Assembly: GCA_963702925.1 (NCBI GenBank)
Contig: OY969771.1
Span: 2,108,001 to 2,172,000, forward strand
Direction of reading: 5' to 3'
Length of the DNA: 64,000 bases
From: CAIKMD01 sp963702925
Lineage (GTDB): Bacteria; Pseudomonadota; Alphaproteobacteria; ATCC43930; CGMCC-115725
Part shown: one piece after another, positions 53,203-62,198 of the stretch
Layout of the letters: each line of letters opens with the position of its first letter
How positions within the stretch are numbered: position 1 is the stretch's first letter
Notes under the pieces: model-generated
What the model was told of the DNA's origin: nothing
What the model saw: the letters and a program-made list of their open reading frames with translations, nothing else
The model's database searches: none
Position numbers and translations under genes: made by a program

Positions 53203-53451
53203 TCAGGCCTTGCGCAGCGCGATCACGAAGTCGATAGCGTCGCCAACGGTTTTCCGCCGCCGCGTCTCCATGAAGGGTATGGAGACGCCGAATTCATTCT
53301 CGAGCACGGCCACGAGCTGGACGACGTTGACCGACTTGGCGTGAAGGTCCTCGACGAAGCGCGTCTCGCGCGTGATCTCGCCCGGGTTCTTCTTGAAGAT
53401 CCGCGCTACCTCCTCGATCGTGCGCTCGGCGATCTTCTCCTCGATGCTCAT
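53203..53451 (-). CDS. Acyl carrier protein
   Basis: 82 aa, acidic helical ACP: IEEVARIFKKNPGEITRETR, FVEDLHAKSVNVVQLVAVLE. The phosphopantetheine Ser is S40, but the usual D-S-L context is K-S-V. Length and other positions are normal. It lies between cocE (27 nt) and pta (42 nt). Its own context, with acpS nearby, marks it as a pathway-specific ACP and not the fatty-acid one. Confidence 0.88.
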   Translation of the reverse strand: MSIEEKIAERTIEEVARIFKKNPGEITRETRFVEDLHAKSVNVVQLVAVLENEFGVSIPFMETRRRKTVGDAIDFVIALRKA

Positions 53452-53478
53452 GGCCCGGTCCGCTCGCTTCTTCGGCGG

Positions 53479-55182
53479 TCACCGCCGCACATAGGCGCCG
53501 GCCCTATAGCGGGGCGGAATTTCCGGCACCAGAAGGTGCGAGTCGTACTTCCCGCCGGCATAAATAATGTGGTTGCCCTTGTTGCGTGTTTCCCATGCGA
53601 AAGGCTCGAACCAGCCGGGCTCGCGGACGTAATGGCCCGACACGACGACGCGCAGCTGCTGGCCCGCATGCCAGAGCTTGCTCGTCGGCCAGATCTCGAT
53701 GTCCACCGGGACGATTTCCTTGGGCTTCAGCCTCTGTTCGTGGCGATGGGTATGGAAAGGCTGGTAGGGCGTGGACTGCTTCTCGTCGAGCTCGCGGTGC
53801 GAGACCCGCAACAGGCCCGGCGCGCCGGGGTGGGGCTCGCCCAGGACGAGGGTCGGAAGAATGTTGCCCTTCTCGTCTGCCTTCTGGACCGCGACGAACA
53901 TATCCATGTCGTCCGCGCCATCGGCCTCGACCCAGAGCCGCAGCTTCATATAGCCGGTCAGTTCGGTATCCTCGTCGAACGTGATGGCGAATACTGCCTG
54001 GCCCTTCGTGGCCTCGTATCGGGTTGAGGCTTCATTTCTCACGGGATCGAACGAGAGTTGGTTTTTGCTCGCGTCGAGAAAGAGCTTCCGGTATTGCGTC
54101 CGCTCGAGCGGAAATTCCTTTTCCGGACGCCGGAGCTGGTAATCGACGTCGCGCGCGTCCATGACGTCGATGCGCACGCGGGGAGTCATCTCCCAGCCAT
54201 TGTGGATCTCCTTCAGGTAGCGATCGAAGAAGCGCTGCAGATCTTCGATGTTCTCGGGCGTGTACATGTCCGGCCACTCGAAATCGCGGTGGACCCTGAG
54301 CCACTTCTTGGGCGAGGCGATGCGCCGGAAACCTTCGATGGAGCCGCGTAGATGGAAGTGGCTCCAGCCCGCGGTGACATAGGCGGGGATCTCAATATCC
54401 TGGAAGCGGACGATCTTGTCCTCCCAATAGGCATTGATGAGCGGGTACTTGAAGGCCATGGCGAGATAGTCTTCCTCGCGTCCGGGCCCGTTCAGCATAT
54501 CGAGAAGGAAATTGTTGAACCCGGTCTCTGGCACGCCGCCCATGCAGACGAATTCGCGGTAGATGTCGGTGCAGCCCTGCCAGGGTGCGATGCAAGCCAA
54601 ATGCGGCGGCTTCTCCGCCGCGGTTAGCCACTGGGTCATGGCGACCCACGAGTTGCCGGACATCCCGACCTTGCCATTGCTCCACTCGCGCGCGGCTACC
54701 CATTCGACGAGATCATGGCCGTCGCGGCCTTCCTGCGTGCCGAAGCAGGCGATATCGCCCTGCGAATTGCCGGCGCCGCGCGCATCGGGGTTGATGACGG
54801 CATAGCCGTGATAGCACCAATAAGCCGGATCGGGCGCCTCAAATTTCGCCCAACGGGAAATCGTGCCAGGAGGTACGCCCAGAGCCAGAAATATCGGCGT
54901 CGTGGCGTAATAGTGGCGTTTGCCAAACGGGCTCCAACATATGATGGCGGGCAGGTTGGTGCCGCCCTCCGGGCGGTAGACGTCGGTGTAGATCGTGGTG
55001 CCGTCGCGCAGCGGCACGGCGACGTCGCGCTCGCAGACAACGCCGTTCTCCGTGGTTACACCCGGTTGAAACGGCTCATAGTGCATCGCTGTGGGAGCCG
55101 TCTTCTGCAATTTACGGAACACGAGTTCGATCTCTTCGCCGCCAAACTTGCGCAGCTCCGTCAATTCCTTGGGGGCATTCAT
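53479..55182 (-). CDS. CocE/NonD-family (S15) hydrolase
   Basis: 567 aa. N-terminal alpha/beta-hydrolase (DVAVPLRDGTTIYTDVYRPE, then NPDARGAGNSQGD) with nucleophile Ser178 in GMSGNSWVAMTQ, and a C-terminal jelly-roll (LTGYMKLRLWVEADGADDMD, DIEIWPTSKLWHAGQQLRVV). No signal peptide, so cytosolic. Family members hydrolyse esters and amides such as cocaine or acylated antibiotics. ATG 55182 has GGAGGAGAGG upstream; leads the operon with acp and pta behind the box at 55254. Confidence 0.9.
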   Translation of the reverse strand: MNAPKELTELRKFGGEEIELVFRKLQKTAPTAMHYEPFQPGVTTENGVVCERDVAVPLRDGTTIYTDVYRPEGGTNLPAIICWSPFGKRHYYATTPIFLALGVPPGTISRWAKFEAPDPAYWCYHGYAVINPDARGAGNSQGDIACFGTQEGRDGHDLVEWVAAREWSNGKVGMSGNSWVAMTQWLTAAEKPPHLACIAPWQGCTDIYREFVCMGGVPETGFNNFLLDMLNGPGREEDYLAMAFKYPLINAYWEDKIVRFQDIEIPAYVTAGWSHFHLRGSIEGFRRIASPKKWLRVHRDFEWPDMYTPENIEDLQRFFDRYLKEIHNGWEMTPRVRIDVMDARDVDYQLRRPEKEFPLERTQYRKLFLDASKNQLSFDPVRNEASTRYEATKGQAVFAITFDEDTELTGYMKLRLWVEADGADDMDMFVAVQKADEKGNILPTLVLGEPHPGAPGLLRVSHRELDEKQSTPYQPFHTHRHEQRLKPKEIVPVDIEIWPTSKLWHAGQQLRVVVSGHYVREPGWFEPFAWETRNKGNHIIYAGGKYDSHLLVPEIPPRYRAGAYVRR

Positions 55183-55534
55183 TGGCCTCTCCTCCTGTGG
55201 TCTCGGCATCTTGATGTTTGGGGTTAGCATCCGCCCCTGACCGAGAACCGGCCTTGACGCAGATCAATTCATCGCCCCGGAAAATGGAGCAGGCCGGATT
55301 AACGCACGTCAGTGTGAGCAGCACCTCGCGTTGGCATGCAGGTCTGCGCCGAGAAAGGTGCTATCTTTGCCGGCGAGCCTAAGCGCCGGCTATGGGTCGA
55401 ATGTGGATTAGCCCGGTTGGAGAGGGGGGTCGTGTCCGCCTTTGGCACGAAGGCAATATGTTAGAGCGAATCTAGGATATCCGCTTAACGGTGACGAGCA
55501 GACATCGCTCGAGCGCTGACCTTAATATCGCTTA
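55183..55534. other. Promoter region of the cocE operon up to IS copy 2
   Basis: No gene. Contains the FixK/FNR box at 55254. Confidence 0.6.
55254..55267. promoter_or_regulatory. FixK/FNR-type box upstream of cocE-acp-pta
   Basis: TTGAC-GCAG-ATCAA, one base from perfect symmetry and of the classic rhizobial FixK form, 72 bp before the cocE ATG. Confidence 0.75.
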
Positions 55535-57203
55535 TGACCCTGGCTGTGTGAAAAGACCCCGCTTGATGCGATTCCGACGATATGATTCCGCTGCGATTTG
55601 CGGGGGATCGGATGAAGCGCTTTGTTGAGGGCATAGATCGCGGACAGAGCACGCTGTTTCCAGAACGCTTGGAAGACTGGGTCGGCGAGAACAATCCGGT
55701 TCGCGTGATCGACGTCTTTGTCGACGAGCTCGATCTGGCTGACCTTGGGTTTAGCGGGGTCGATCCCGAGGCAACCGGCCGACCTTCGTATCATCCATCG
55801 GTTCTCCTGAAGCTCTACATCTACGGTTATCTCAACCGGGTTCAATCGAGTCGGCGGCTCGAGCGCGAGGCCGGGCGCAACGTCGAGGCGATGTGGCTGA
55901 CGGGCCGCTTGACGCCCGATCACAAGACAATCGCCGACTTCCGCAAGGACAATGGCCTTGCCATCCGTCAGGTCTGTGGCCGCTTCGTTGCGCTCTGCCG
56001 CTGCCTCGGTCTGCTCACCGAGACCAGCGTTGCCATCGACGGCAGCAAGTTCAAGGCGGTCAACAACCGCGATAAGAATTTTACGCGTGCGAAGATGGAG
56101 CGGCGGAGGGCGCAGATCGAAGAAAGCGTTGCGCGCTACTTGCAGCAGCTCGACAGCGCCGATCGGCAAGAGCCGTCGGACGCACTCACGACCAAGACGA
56201 CCCGTCTCAAGGAGAAGATTGAGACGCTGAAAGAACAGATGCTGCGGCTGGAGGCACTCGAAGCGCGGATGCTCGCGGCTTCTGACCAGCAGATCTCGCT
56301 GACCGATCCCGACTCTCGCTCCATGGCCACGAGCGGCCGTGGTTCCGGCGTTGTTGGTTACAACGTGCAGACGGCTGTCGATATCAAGCATCACCTGATT
56401 GTCGCGCACGAGGTGACCAACGTCGGCACCGACCGGTCGCAACTCGCGCGCATGGCCATCGAAACAAAAACCACGCTGGAGACGGACACCTTGGAGGTTG
56501 TCGCTGATCGAGGCTATTTTAGCAGCATGGAGATCCTGGCGTGCGAGGAGGCGGGCATCACGGTCACGCTGCCGAAGCCGATGACCTCGGGCGCCAAATC
56601 CGATGGCCGGTTCGGTAAACAGGACTTCGTCTACATCGCCGCGGACGATGCCTATCGCTGTCCCGCTGGTGAGCGGTTGACCTATCGGTTTATGGCTGAG
56701 GAAGACGGCAAGATGATGCGTCGCTATTGGACGACAGCGTGTCTGACGTGTGCGCTCAGGTCCAAGTGCACGACAGGTCGCGAGCGACGAATACCGAGAT
56801 GGGAGCACGAGCATCTTCTGGATTCGGTCCAGCAGCGCCTCGACGAACATCCCGAAAAGATGCGTCAGCGGCGTGAGACAGTCGAGCACCCCTTCGGGAC
56901 GATCAAGGCGCGGATGGGTGCCACGCACTTCCTGATGAAGACGATGCCGCGCGTGGCAACCGAAATGGCGCTGCACGTGCTGGCTTATAACCTCACGCGC
57001 GTCATGAACATAATGGGCTCCGGACCACTCATTGCGGCGATGAAGGCGTAAACCTGGTAGCGCAACACAGTCGGAGACTCAGAGGAGCGCTCTACGACGA
57101 AGCTTGGTGAAACGGCGAAATGACGCCACCGAGTGCATCCGCGGCTTCTTCGACCTCGCCTCTCCAACGCGTTTCTACACGACCAAGACCCACAGCGGAC
57201 ATT
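55535..57203 (+). mobile_element. IS1182-family insertion sequence, copy 2 (1669 bp)
   Basis: Same 1669-bp unit as 19590-21258 in opposite orientation; sequence diverges outside TGACCCTGG at the left and GCGGACATT at the right. No target duplication seen. Confidence 0.9.
55582..57051 (+). CDS. IS1182-family transposase (copy 2)
   Basis: 489 aa, identical to the product at 19742-21211, with the same DDE features (SVAIDGSKFKAVNN, VVADRGYFS, VEHPFGTIKARMG). Intact, hence potentially mobile. Confidence 0.93.
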   Translation: MIPLRFAGDRMKRFVEGIDRGQSTLFPERLEDWVGENNPVRVIDVFVDELDLADLGFSGVDPEATGRPSYHPSVLLKLYIYGYLNRVQSSRRLEREAGRNVEAMWLTGRLTPDHKTIADFRKDNGLAIRQVCGRFVALCRCLGLLTETSVAIDGSKFKAVNNRDKNFTRAKMERRRAQIEESVARYLQQLDSADRQEPSDALTTKTTRLKEKIETLKEQMLRLEALEARMLAASDQQISLTDPDSRSMATSGRGSGVVGYNVQTAVDIKHHLIVAHEVTNVGTDRSQLARMAIETKTTLETDTLEVVADRGYFSSMEILACEEAGITVTLPKPMTSGAKSDGRFGKQDFVYIAADDAYRCPAGERLTYRFMAEEDGKMMRRYWTTACLTCALRSKCTTGRERRIPRWEHEHLLDSVQQRLDEHPEKMRQRRETVEHPFGTIKARMGATHFLMKTMPRVATEMALHVLAYNLTRVMNIMGSGPLIAAMKA

Positions 57204-57262
57204 TCACCGCGAGCAATCGCGGCTCCGGCTTTTGATTCTTTCTAAAGTGCTGCCGTCGGAGA

Positions 57263-58468
57263 TCACCTACGCCAGAGCTGTCCACTCGCGAGACGCGCGC
57301 CCTCGGCCAGGGCGCGAAGTTTTGCCCAGGCGATCTGCGAATGTACTCGCCCGCCCAAACCGCAATCGGTTCCAGCGATGACATTCTCGCGACCAACGAC
57401 GTTGGCGTATACGACAAGCCGGTCCGCAACCAGCTCAGGGTGTTCAATCACGTTTGTCGCGTGGCTTACGACGCCAGGAATGAGAATTTTTCCGTCCGGC
57501 AACTTCACGTCCCGCCACACCTTGTATTCATGTTCGTGGCGAACATTGCCGGCTTCGACCGAATAGGCCTGCGCTTTCACCTGAAGCATCACGTCGACGA
57601 CGTCACGCAGGGGGATATCGGTCGCATGCGGACCGTGCCAGCTGCCCCAGCAGATATGGTAGCGCACACGATCCTCGGGGATTCCTTCAAGCGCATGATT
57701 CAGCGCTTCAACCCGCAGCATCGCATAACGCTTGTACTGCTCGAGCGTCGGATGCGGGTCTAACATGTCCCATGTGTCCGGCAGGCCAGGATCGTCGAGC
57801 TGCAGCACGAAGCCCGCGTCGACGATAGCGCGATATTCGACACGAAGCGCCGCCGCGATTCCCGCGAGAAAGGCCTCAGCGTTGGGGTAGTGGCGATTTT
57901 GGCCACGACAAAACATTTCAAGACTTCCCGGCGCGATCGAGGTGACGAATGCTTCCTTTATCGCGGCGGCATCGGCGGCAGCCTTCAGATTTGCAAGGTC
58001 GTGCCGCAGCGCATCGTGTCCGGTATAAGCGAGCGGCCCAATGCAGGTCGGCCGCGATACTGTGCTGGGAACGCCCAACGTCGATTGAGCGTAGAAGTCA
58101 GAAAATTCCCGTTGCTCCCAGCGCGTCCCCACGATGCGCATCGGCTGGCCTGCGGCAGCGCGATCTGGCGCGGCCTCATCGCTCGGCGTAGGCCCGAAAC
58201 CCGAGATCCGATTGAAGATGTACGTACCCCAGGCTGCGAGGTCTGAGGCCGAGCGCATTGGTTTGCCGAACTCGCCGTCATTCGGAACATCGACCCCGGC
58301 CTTGATCTGCTCGGAGACAACATCGGCCACCGACTCGCGTAAGAGAGTTTGCAGGGTGGTTTCCTCTGGAGAACTGCTCGTCGGCTTACCCCATGCATCG
58401 CGCAGTGCATCTGGCCGCGGCAGGCTCCCCGCATGCGTCACGAGAATTCGATTTGAACTGCGTTTCAT
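57263..58468 (-). CDS. MetE-fold (UROD/MetE-like) protein, zinc ligands kept
   Basis: 401 aa from ATG 58468 (GGAG 8 nt upstream; an in-frame TTG precedes). C-terminal-type MetE barrel: THAGSLPRPDAL, VLQLDDPGLPD, and zinc ligands H-x-C in YHICWGSWHG (about 272), Glu in YSVEAGNVRHEHE (about 310) and Cys in GTDCGLGGR (about 381). The homocysteine-type thiol methylation chemistry could be retained, but the folate-binding N-terminal domain is absent. Last gene of a four-gene operon. Confidence 0.85.
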   Translation of the reverse strand: MKRSSNRILVTHAGSLPRPDALRDAWGKPTSSSPEETTLQTLLRESVADVVSEQIKAGVDVPNDGEFGKPMRSASDLAAWGTYIFNRISGFGPTPSDEAAPDRAAAGQPMRIVGTRWEQREFSDFYAQSTLGVPSTVSRPTCIGPLAYTGHDALRHDLANLKAAADAAAIKEAFVTSIAPGSLEMFCRGQNRHYPNAEAFLAGIAAALRVEYRAIVDAGFVLQLDDPGLPDTWDMLDPHPTLEQYKRYAMLRVEALNHALEGIPEDRVRYHICWGSWHGPHATDIPLRDVVDVMLQVKAQAYSVEAGNVRHEHEYKVWRDVKLPDGKILIPGVVSHATNVIEHPELVADRLVVYANVVGRENVIAGTDCGLGGRVHSQIAWAKLRALAEGARLASGQLWRR

Positions 58469-58531
58469 CAAGCCGTCTCCAATCGGTTCGGATCACGATC
58501 GCCGCATACGCTAGGTGTTTTGTACTCGCGG

Positions 58532-59521
58532 CTATTTTGAGGGTAGATATTCCTCTGTGTAGAGCGCCTTCATGTTCGGCGGCTCGTTGAGAAGGGCGAG
58601 ATCGCTGAAGGCGCGCTGCACGACGTCCAGTGCCTTGGGATCGAAGCGTCCATCAAGCGAGAACATCGGCATCTGCTCCTCATAAACGATCTTCGCGATT
58701 GCGGGCGTCAAACCCGTCACCTTGTCCGTAATGCGGATGGTGTCGTCCTCGTGAGATTTCATGAAGGCGATTGTGTCGAACCAAGCTTTGAGAAAGCGGC
58801 GCAGCAAATCCGGATTGTGCGCGATGAGGTCGTTCGAAGCGAAGATGACATGGGTGGCAAAATCAGGAACGATTTTGCCCATGCTGACCAAGATTCGCGC
58901 CCGGCCTTGCGATTGGAGCAGATAGGCGTTCTCCGTCGAATCGACGGAAGCATCGACGTTTCCCGAAAAGAGTTGCGCGGTCATGCCTTCGAGACTGCCG
59001 AGGCCCACGAGCTTCACGCCTTCCGGCCCCCACCCTTGACGGTTGGACAGTTCTTTCGCGACCCAGGCTGTCAGGCTTGCCGGGCCCGACACGGCAATCG
59101 TCTTGCCCTTCAATTGCGATGCATCGGTGATCGGTGAATTGGGGAGAACGATCACGCACATATTGCGGGGAGCGCCGTACATCGCCGCGACCGCCTTCTC
59201 CGGCGCACCCTTGACGATCGCCGTCATTTCGAGCCCGGAGCCCAAGGCGAGATCGATGCTTCCGGCGACAAGCGCCTGCTGCTCGCGCGCCGCACCACCA
59301 AATGCAACGCTTTCGGCGTCGATGCCATATTTCGGAAAAATGCCGGTCTCGATGCCGACCTCCACGGGAGAGAAGTCAAACCCCGTCGGCTCGGGCTTTC
59401 CGACGCGGAGCTTGTCAGCCGCGCTCGATTGCGCTGGCGACAAAACCCACGGTCCAAGCAAGGCCACGAGCAGGACGAGTCGCCGGAAGCGATCTCTTGT
59501 CGGCTTGCCGCAATTATTCAT
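58532..59521 (-). CDS. ABC transporter substrate-binding protein (NMT1/SsuA-type)
   Basis: 329 aa. Signal peptide (LVLLVALLGPWVLSPAQSSA), then a type 2 periplasmic binding fold: FSPVEVGIETGIFPKYGIDA, FGGAAREQQALVAGSIDLAL, GKTIAVSGPASLTAWVAKEL. The family binds taurine, sulfonates, nitrate or pyrimidine-like ligands. No permease or ATPase gene is present in the window. It sits between two MetE-fold genes, so the ligand may be a methylated or sulfur compound (inference). Confidence 0.88.
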   Translation of the reverse strand: MNNCGKPTRDRFRRLVLLVALLGPWVLSPAQSSAADKLRVGKPEPTGFDFSPVEVGIETGIFPKYGIDAESVAFGGAAREQQALVAGSIDLALGSGLEMTAIVKGAPEKAVAAMYGAPRNMCVIVLPNSPITDASQLKGKTIAVSGPASLTAWVAKELSNRQGWGPEGVKLVGLGSLEGMTAQLFSGNVDASVDSTENAYLLQSQGRARILVSMGKIVPDFATHVIFASNDLIAHNPDLLRRFLKAWFDTIAFMKSHEDDTIRITDKVTGLTPAIAKIVYEEQMPMFSLDGRFDPKALDVVQRAFSDLALLNEPPNMKALYTEEYLPSK

Positions 59522-59563
59522 CCTCCCCTCCCATTCGTCGCAGGTCCTTTTCGCGGACCGATC

Positions 59564-60607
59564 TTAATCGAGCTCTGCAGCCGCAGCGTGGATCTGTAAA
59601 AGCGCCGGAATCGTTCCAGGCTCGCGCCGGCCGAAGCCGCATTCCGTGCCGATCGCGAAATTCTGTGCGACCTTACTTGCCGCGGCCATTCGCCGCTTCG
59701 TGCCCTCAAGGCCGTCCGTAAAGTGGACAAGTCCCAGCGCCAGCTGCGTCTCAGGGCGCCGATGTAACTTCGTGAGCGGAGCGAAATAGGCGTCGTCGTA
59801 TCGATCGCGCGGGACCGGCATGTGGATAAGGTTGATGGGGCGTCCGACAAGCGTGTCGAGCCGATTTGCCATATCGACCATGTCAGCCATGTCGACCGGC
59901 TCGACCACGTGGCGGTGGTTGCTGTCGCCATAGCAGAAGTGAAATAAGAGATCGATATCCGCGGGCACGCGGTTCGCCAACCCAGCGAGAATCTGGGAGA
60001 ATTTTTCTTCCATCTCGCTCTTTGTCTTGCCGTAGACGCTGGTTTCATCGCGTTGAAGCCGAGCGAAAACCGCCGACGCGACATCGAATTGGATGGCCAA
60101 ATCCTGACGCGGTATCGCCGCCGAAATCTTATCGATCTCCCGCCCGAGCGCCTCGTTATAAATGGGGTCGATTGCCGCCTGCAGATCGTTGGCCACGAAC
60201 AGCCAGATAACAGAATGCGCTGGAACGAGATCGACCTGGAACCGCGTTCCCGCCGGGATCTTTCCGGCGGCGCGTAATCGCTTGAACACGGCGTAGGAAT
60301 CCTTCGCAATATCTGCATAAAAAAGATTGTCGATGCGAAAGTCCGCGATCGATTTTCCGGGTTTCAGCCGATACCGCCTTCGTGCCACGCCGGTGGCATG
60401 AACCTGAAAAACCTCGTCCGACTGCTCCATGACAGGACTTTCGGCGAAGACTGGCTCAAGCCACGTGATCCAATCCAAGCGTTTGCCGGTTTCGCCGTCG
60501 GGCATGCGCTTGAGGCGCGAACCGAGCGCGCCGCTTACTTTGGTGAACACCTCCTCGGTGCTGGCCATAGGTACGGAACCAACGAGATAAACATCATGAC
60601 CAGGCAT
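59564..60607 (-). CDS. MetE-fold protein lacking one zinc ligand
   Basis: 347 aa from ATG 60607 (GGGAG upstream). Starts YLVGSVPMASTEEVFTKV, VPAHSVIWLF, IQFDVASAVF, keeps H-x-C (LLFHFCYGDSNHRHVVEP, about 214) and Cys (GTECGFGRREPG, about 327) but the strand that carries the Glu ligand in relatives reads LIHMPVPRDRYDDAYFAP, with no Glu. Distant from the two other MetE-like neighbours. Enzymatic role unclear. Confidence 0.78.
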   Translation of the reverse strand: MPGHDVYLVGSVPMASTEEVFTKVSGALGSRLKRMPDGETGKRLDWITWLEPVFAESPVMEQSDEVFQVHATGVARRRYRLKPGKSIADFRIDNLFYADIAKDSYAVFKRLRAAGKIPAGTRFQVDLVPAHSVIWLFVANDLQAAIDPIYNEALGREIDKISAAIPRQDLAIQFDVASAVFARLQRDETSVYGKTKSEMEEKFSQILAGLANRVPADIDLLFHFCYGDSNHRHVVEPVDMADMVDMANRLDTLVGRPINLIHMPVPRDRYDDAYFAPLTKLHRRPETQLALGLVHFTDGLEGTKRRMAAASKVAQNFAIGTECGFGRREPGTIPALLQIHAAAAELD

Positions 60608-60671
60608 TGGTTTCTCCCTGACGGCGCTCATTGCGCTTGATCTCGAAAAAAGAGGTGAAAGGAAGCGATCG

Positions 60672-61793
60672 TCACGTCTTCCAGATCTGGCTTGCGGCAC
60701 TCACAAGATGCGCGAGCTTGCGCTCTTCGTCATCGACCGTGAAGCGATCGACCTCCGAGCTCGAGGCAAAGCCGCATTGCGGGCTGAGACAGAGGCGGTC
60801 CATATCGACGAAGCGCGCGGCATCGGCGACGCGGCGTTTCAGCTCCTCGATCGGCTCGAGCGCCTTTTGCTTGGTGCTGATGAGGCCAAGGATAACGACG
60901 CGGTCTTTGGGCACGTAGCGCAGCGGCTGGAAATCGCCGGAACGCTCGGTGTCATATTCGAGAAAAAAGCCGTCAAAATCGAGGTTCTGAAACAAGCGCT
61001 CGGCAACCGGATCATAGCCGCCGCTGGCTTGGCCGTGACCGGAATTGCCGCGGCACAAGTGAACGCAGAGCGTCATGCCTTTTGGTCGGTCCACGAATGA
61101 GGCGTTGATCAAACCGATGTAATCGTCGATGAGCTTCTGAGGATCCTCGCCGCGCGCACGCACGCGCTCCTGGTTCTTCGGATCGCAGAGAACGGCGAGC
61201 GGGACTTCGTCGACCTGCAGATATTTACAACCGAGTTTGGCCAGTGCGGCAACTTCCTGGCGATAGATCGCGGCGATATCCGCCATATAGGTCTTACGGT
61301 CTCCTGCGTAAGGCGATTTCTCCAACCCCCTGTCTCCGGTGAAGAAGTGGTTGACCGTCGGAGACGGAATCGTCGCCTTGGCCGTTCGTTTGGTGAGTTT
61401 TTGCAGCGCCGCGAAATCATCGGCCGTGATTGAATCGCGACGTTTCAATTTGCCGATTGCGTATTGCACCGGCATGCCTCGACGTGTCTCACCGGAAAAG
61501 TCGGTGAACTCAAAAGAGCTAGTCGCCTTGTCTTTGCTATAGCCGTCGGTTCGCTCGAAGAAACGGTCACGCCAATTGTTGCGGCGAAATTCACCGTCGG
61601 TGATTGACTGCAAGCCGACTCGTTCCTGCAACGCGACAGCGTCGCGGATTGCCGCATCTTCCAATGAACGAAGGGCGTCGGGCGCGATTTTGCCCGCGGC
61701 GTAGCTCCGGCGCGCCTCGAGCAATTGCTGCGGCCGCAGCATGCTGCCGACATGATCTGCACGAAATGGCGGGCTGAGATGGATTTCCGTCAT
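60672..61793 (-). CDS. MetE-fold (methionine synthase II-type) protein
   Basis: 373 aa from ATG 61793 (GGAGGAAC upstream). FRADHVGSMLRPQQLLEARR, QSITDGEFRRNNWRDRFFE, YLQVDEVPLAV, and zinc ligands H-x-C in LCVHLCRGNSGH (about 240), Glu in FFLEYDTERSGDF (about 275) and Cys in LSPQCGFAS (about 341). This is the common stand-alone COG0620 type, often acting on thiols other than homocysteine. First gene of the minus-strand operon. Confidence 0.88.
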   Translation of the reverse strand: MTEIHLSPPFRADHVGSMLRPQQLLEARRSYAAGKIAPDALRSLEDAAIRDAVALQERVGLQSITDGEFRRNNWRDRFFERTDGYSKDKATSSFEFTDFSGETRRGMPVQYAIGKLKRRDSITADDFAALQKLTKRTAKATIPSPTVNHFFTGDRGLEKSPYAGDRKTYMADIAAIYRQEVAALAKLGCKYLQVDEVPLAVLCDPKNQERVRARGEDPQKLIDDYIGLINASFVDRPKGMTLCVHLCRGNSGHGQASGGYDPVAERLFQNLDFDGFFLEYDTERSGDFQPLRYVPKDRVVILGLISTKQKALEPIEELKRRVADAARFVDMDRLCLSPQCGFASSSEVDRFTVDDEERKLAHLVSAASQIWKT

Positions 61794-62066
61794 AGCTCGA
61801 AGTTCCTCCGCATTTTCGTTGTGTGTATTATCCCCCGCCTGCGCATCGCTTGCTTGCACGCAAGTTCCTCCCAAAGGCTCTGCCAAACCGACGCTTTGGC
61901 AATTACCGTCGCCGTCGGCATCGGTTCGCATTGGCGAGGCGTGAGCTACTACAGGATCGCAGAATATATTTCTCCCACAAGATTATCAGTCGGGCACCCC
62001 TAATGTCCCAACTGAACTGTGCCGCCGCGCAGAATCGTTCATGCTTGTTGGACGATTTTCAGCGAC

Positions 62067-62083
62067 GTTCAACATCGTTGAAC
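62067..62083. promoter_or_regulatory. Inverted repeat GTTCAA-CATCG-TTGAAC in the divergent promoter
   Basis: Perfect 6-bp arms, 5-nt spacer, in the 405-bp gap between the MetE-fold operon (start 61793) and the methyltransferase gene (start 62199). 116 bp before the latter. Likely operator. Rest of this gap holds no gene. Confidence 0.45.
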
Positions 62084-62198
62084 TTCGACGGGCAAAATCT
62101 GGCATTCCAACGAATCGCGTGGGCGAGAATGTGGTTGATCGCCGCCCGCGGCTCGTTCGTTGATGGAGTGTCAAAGTTCAAATGTGGCTGGAGAAACA

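Noticed and set aside
52528..54027. 499-codon + strand open frame
   Set aside because: Antisense across pta, acp and cocE, each of which is clearly real on the other strand.
19590..57203. Composite transposon with IS1182 ends
   Set aside because: No target duplication is seen at either copy and a 34-kb cargo with housekeeping-type genes is unlikely; inverted repeats alone explain the layout.
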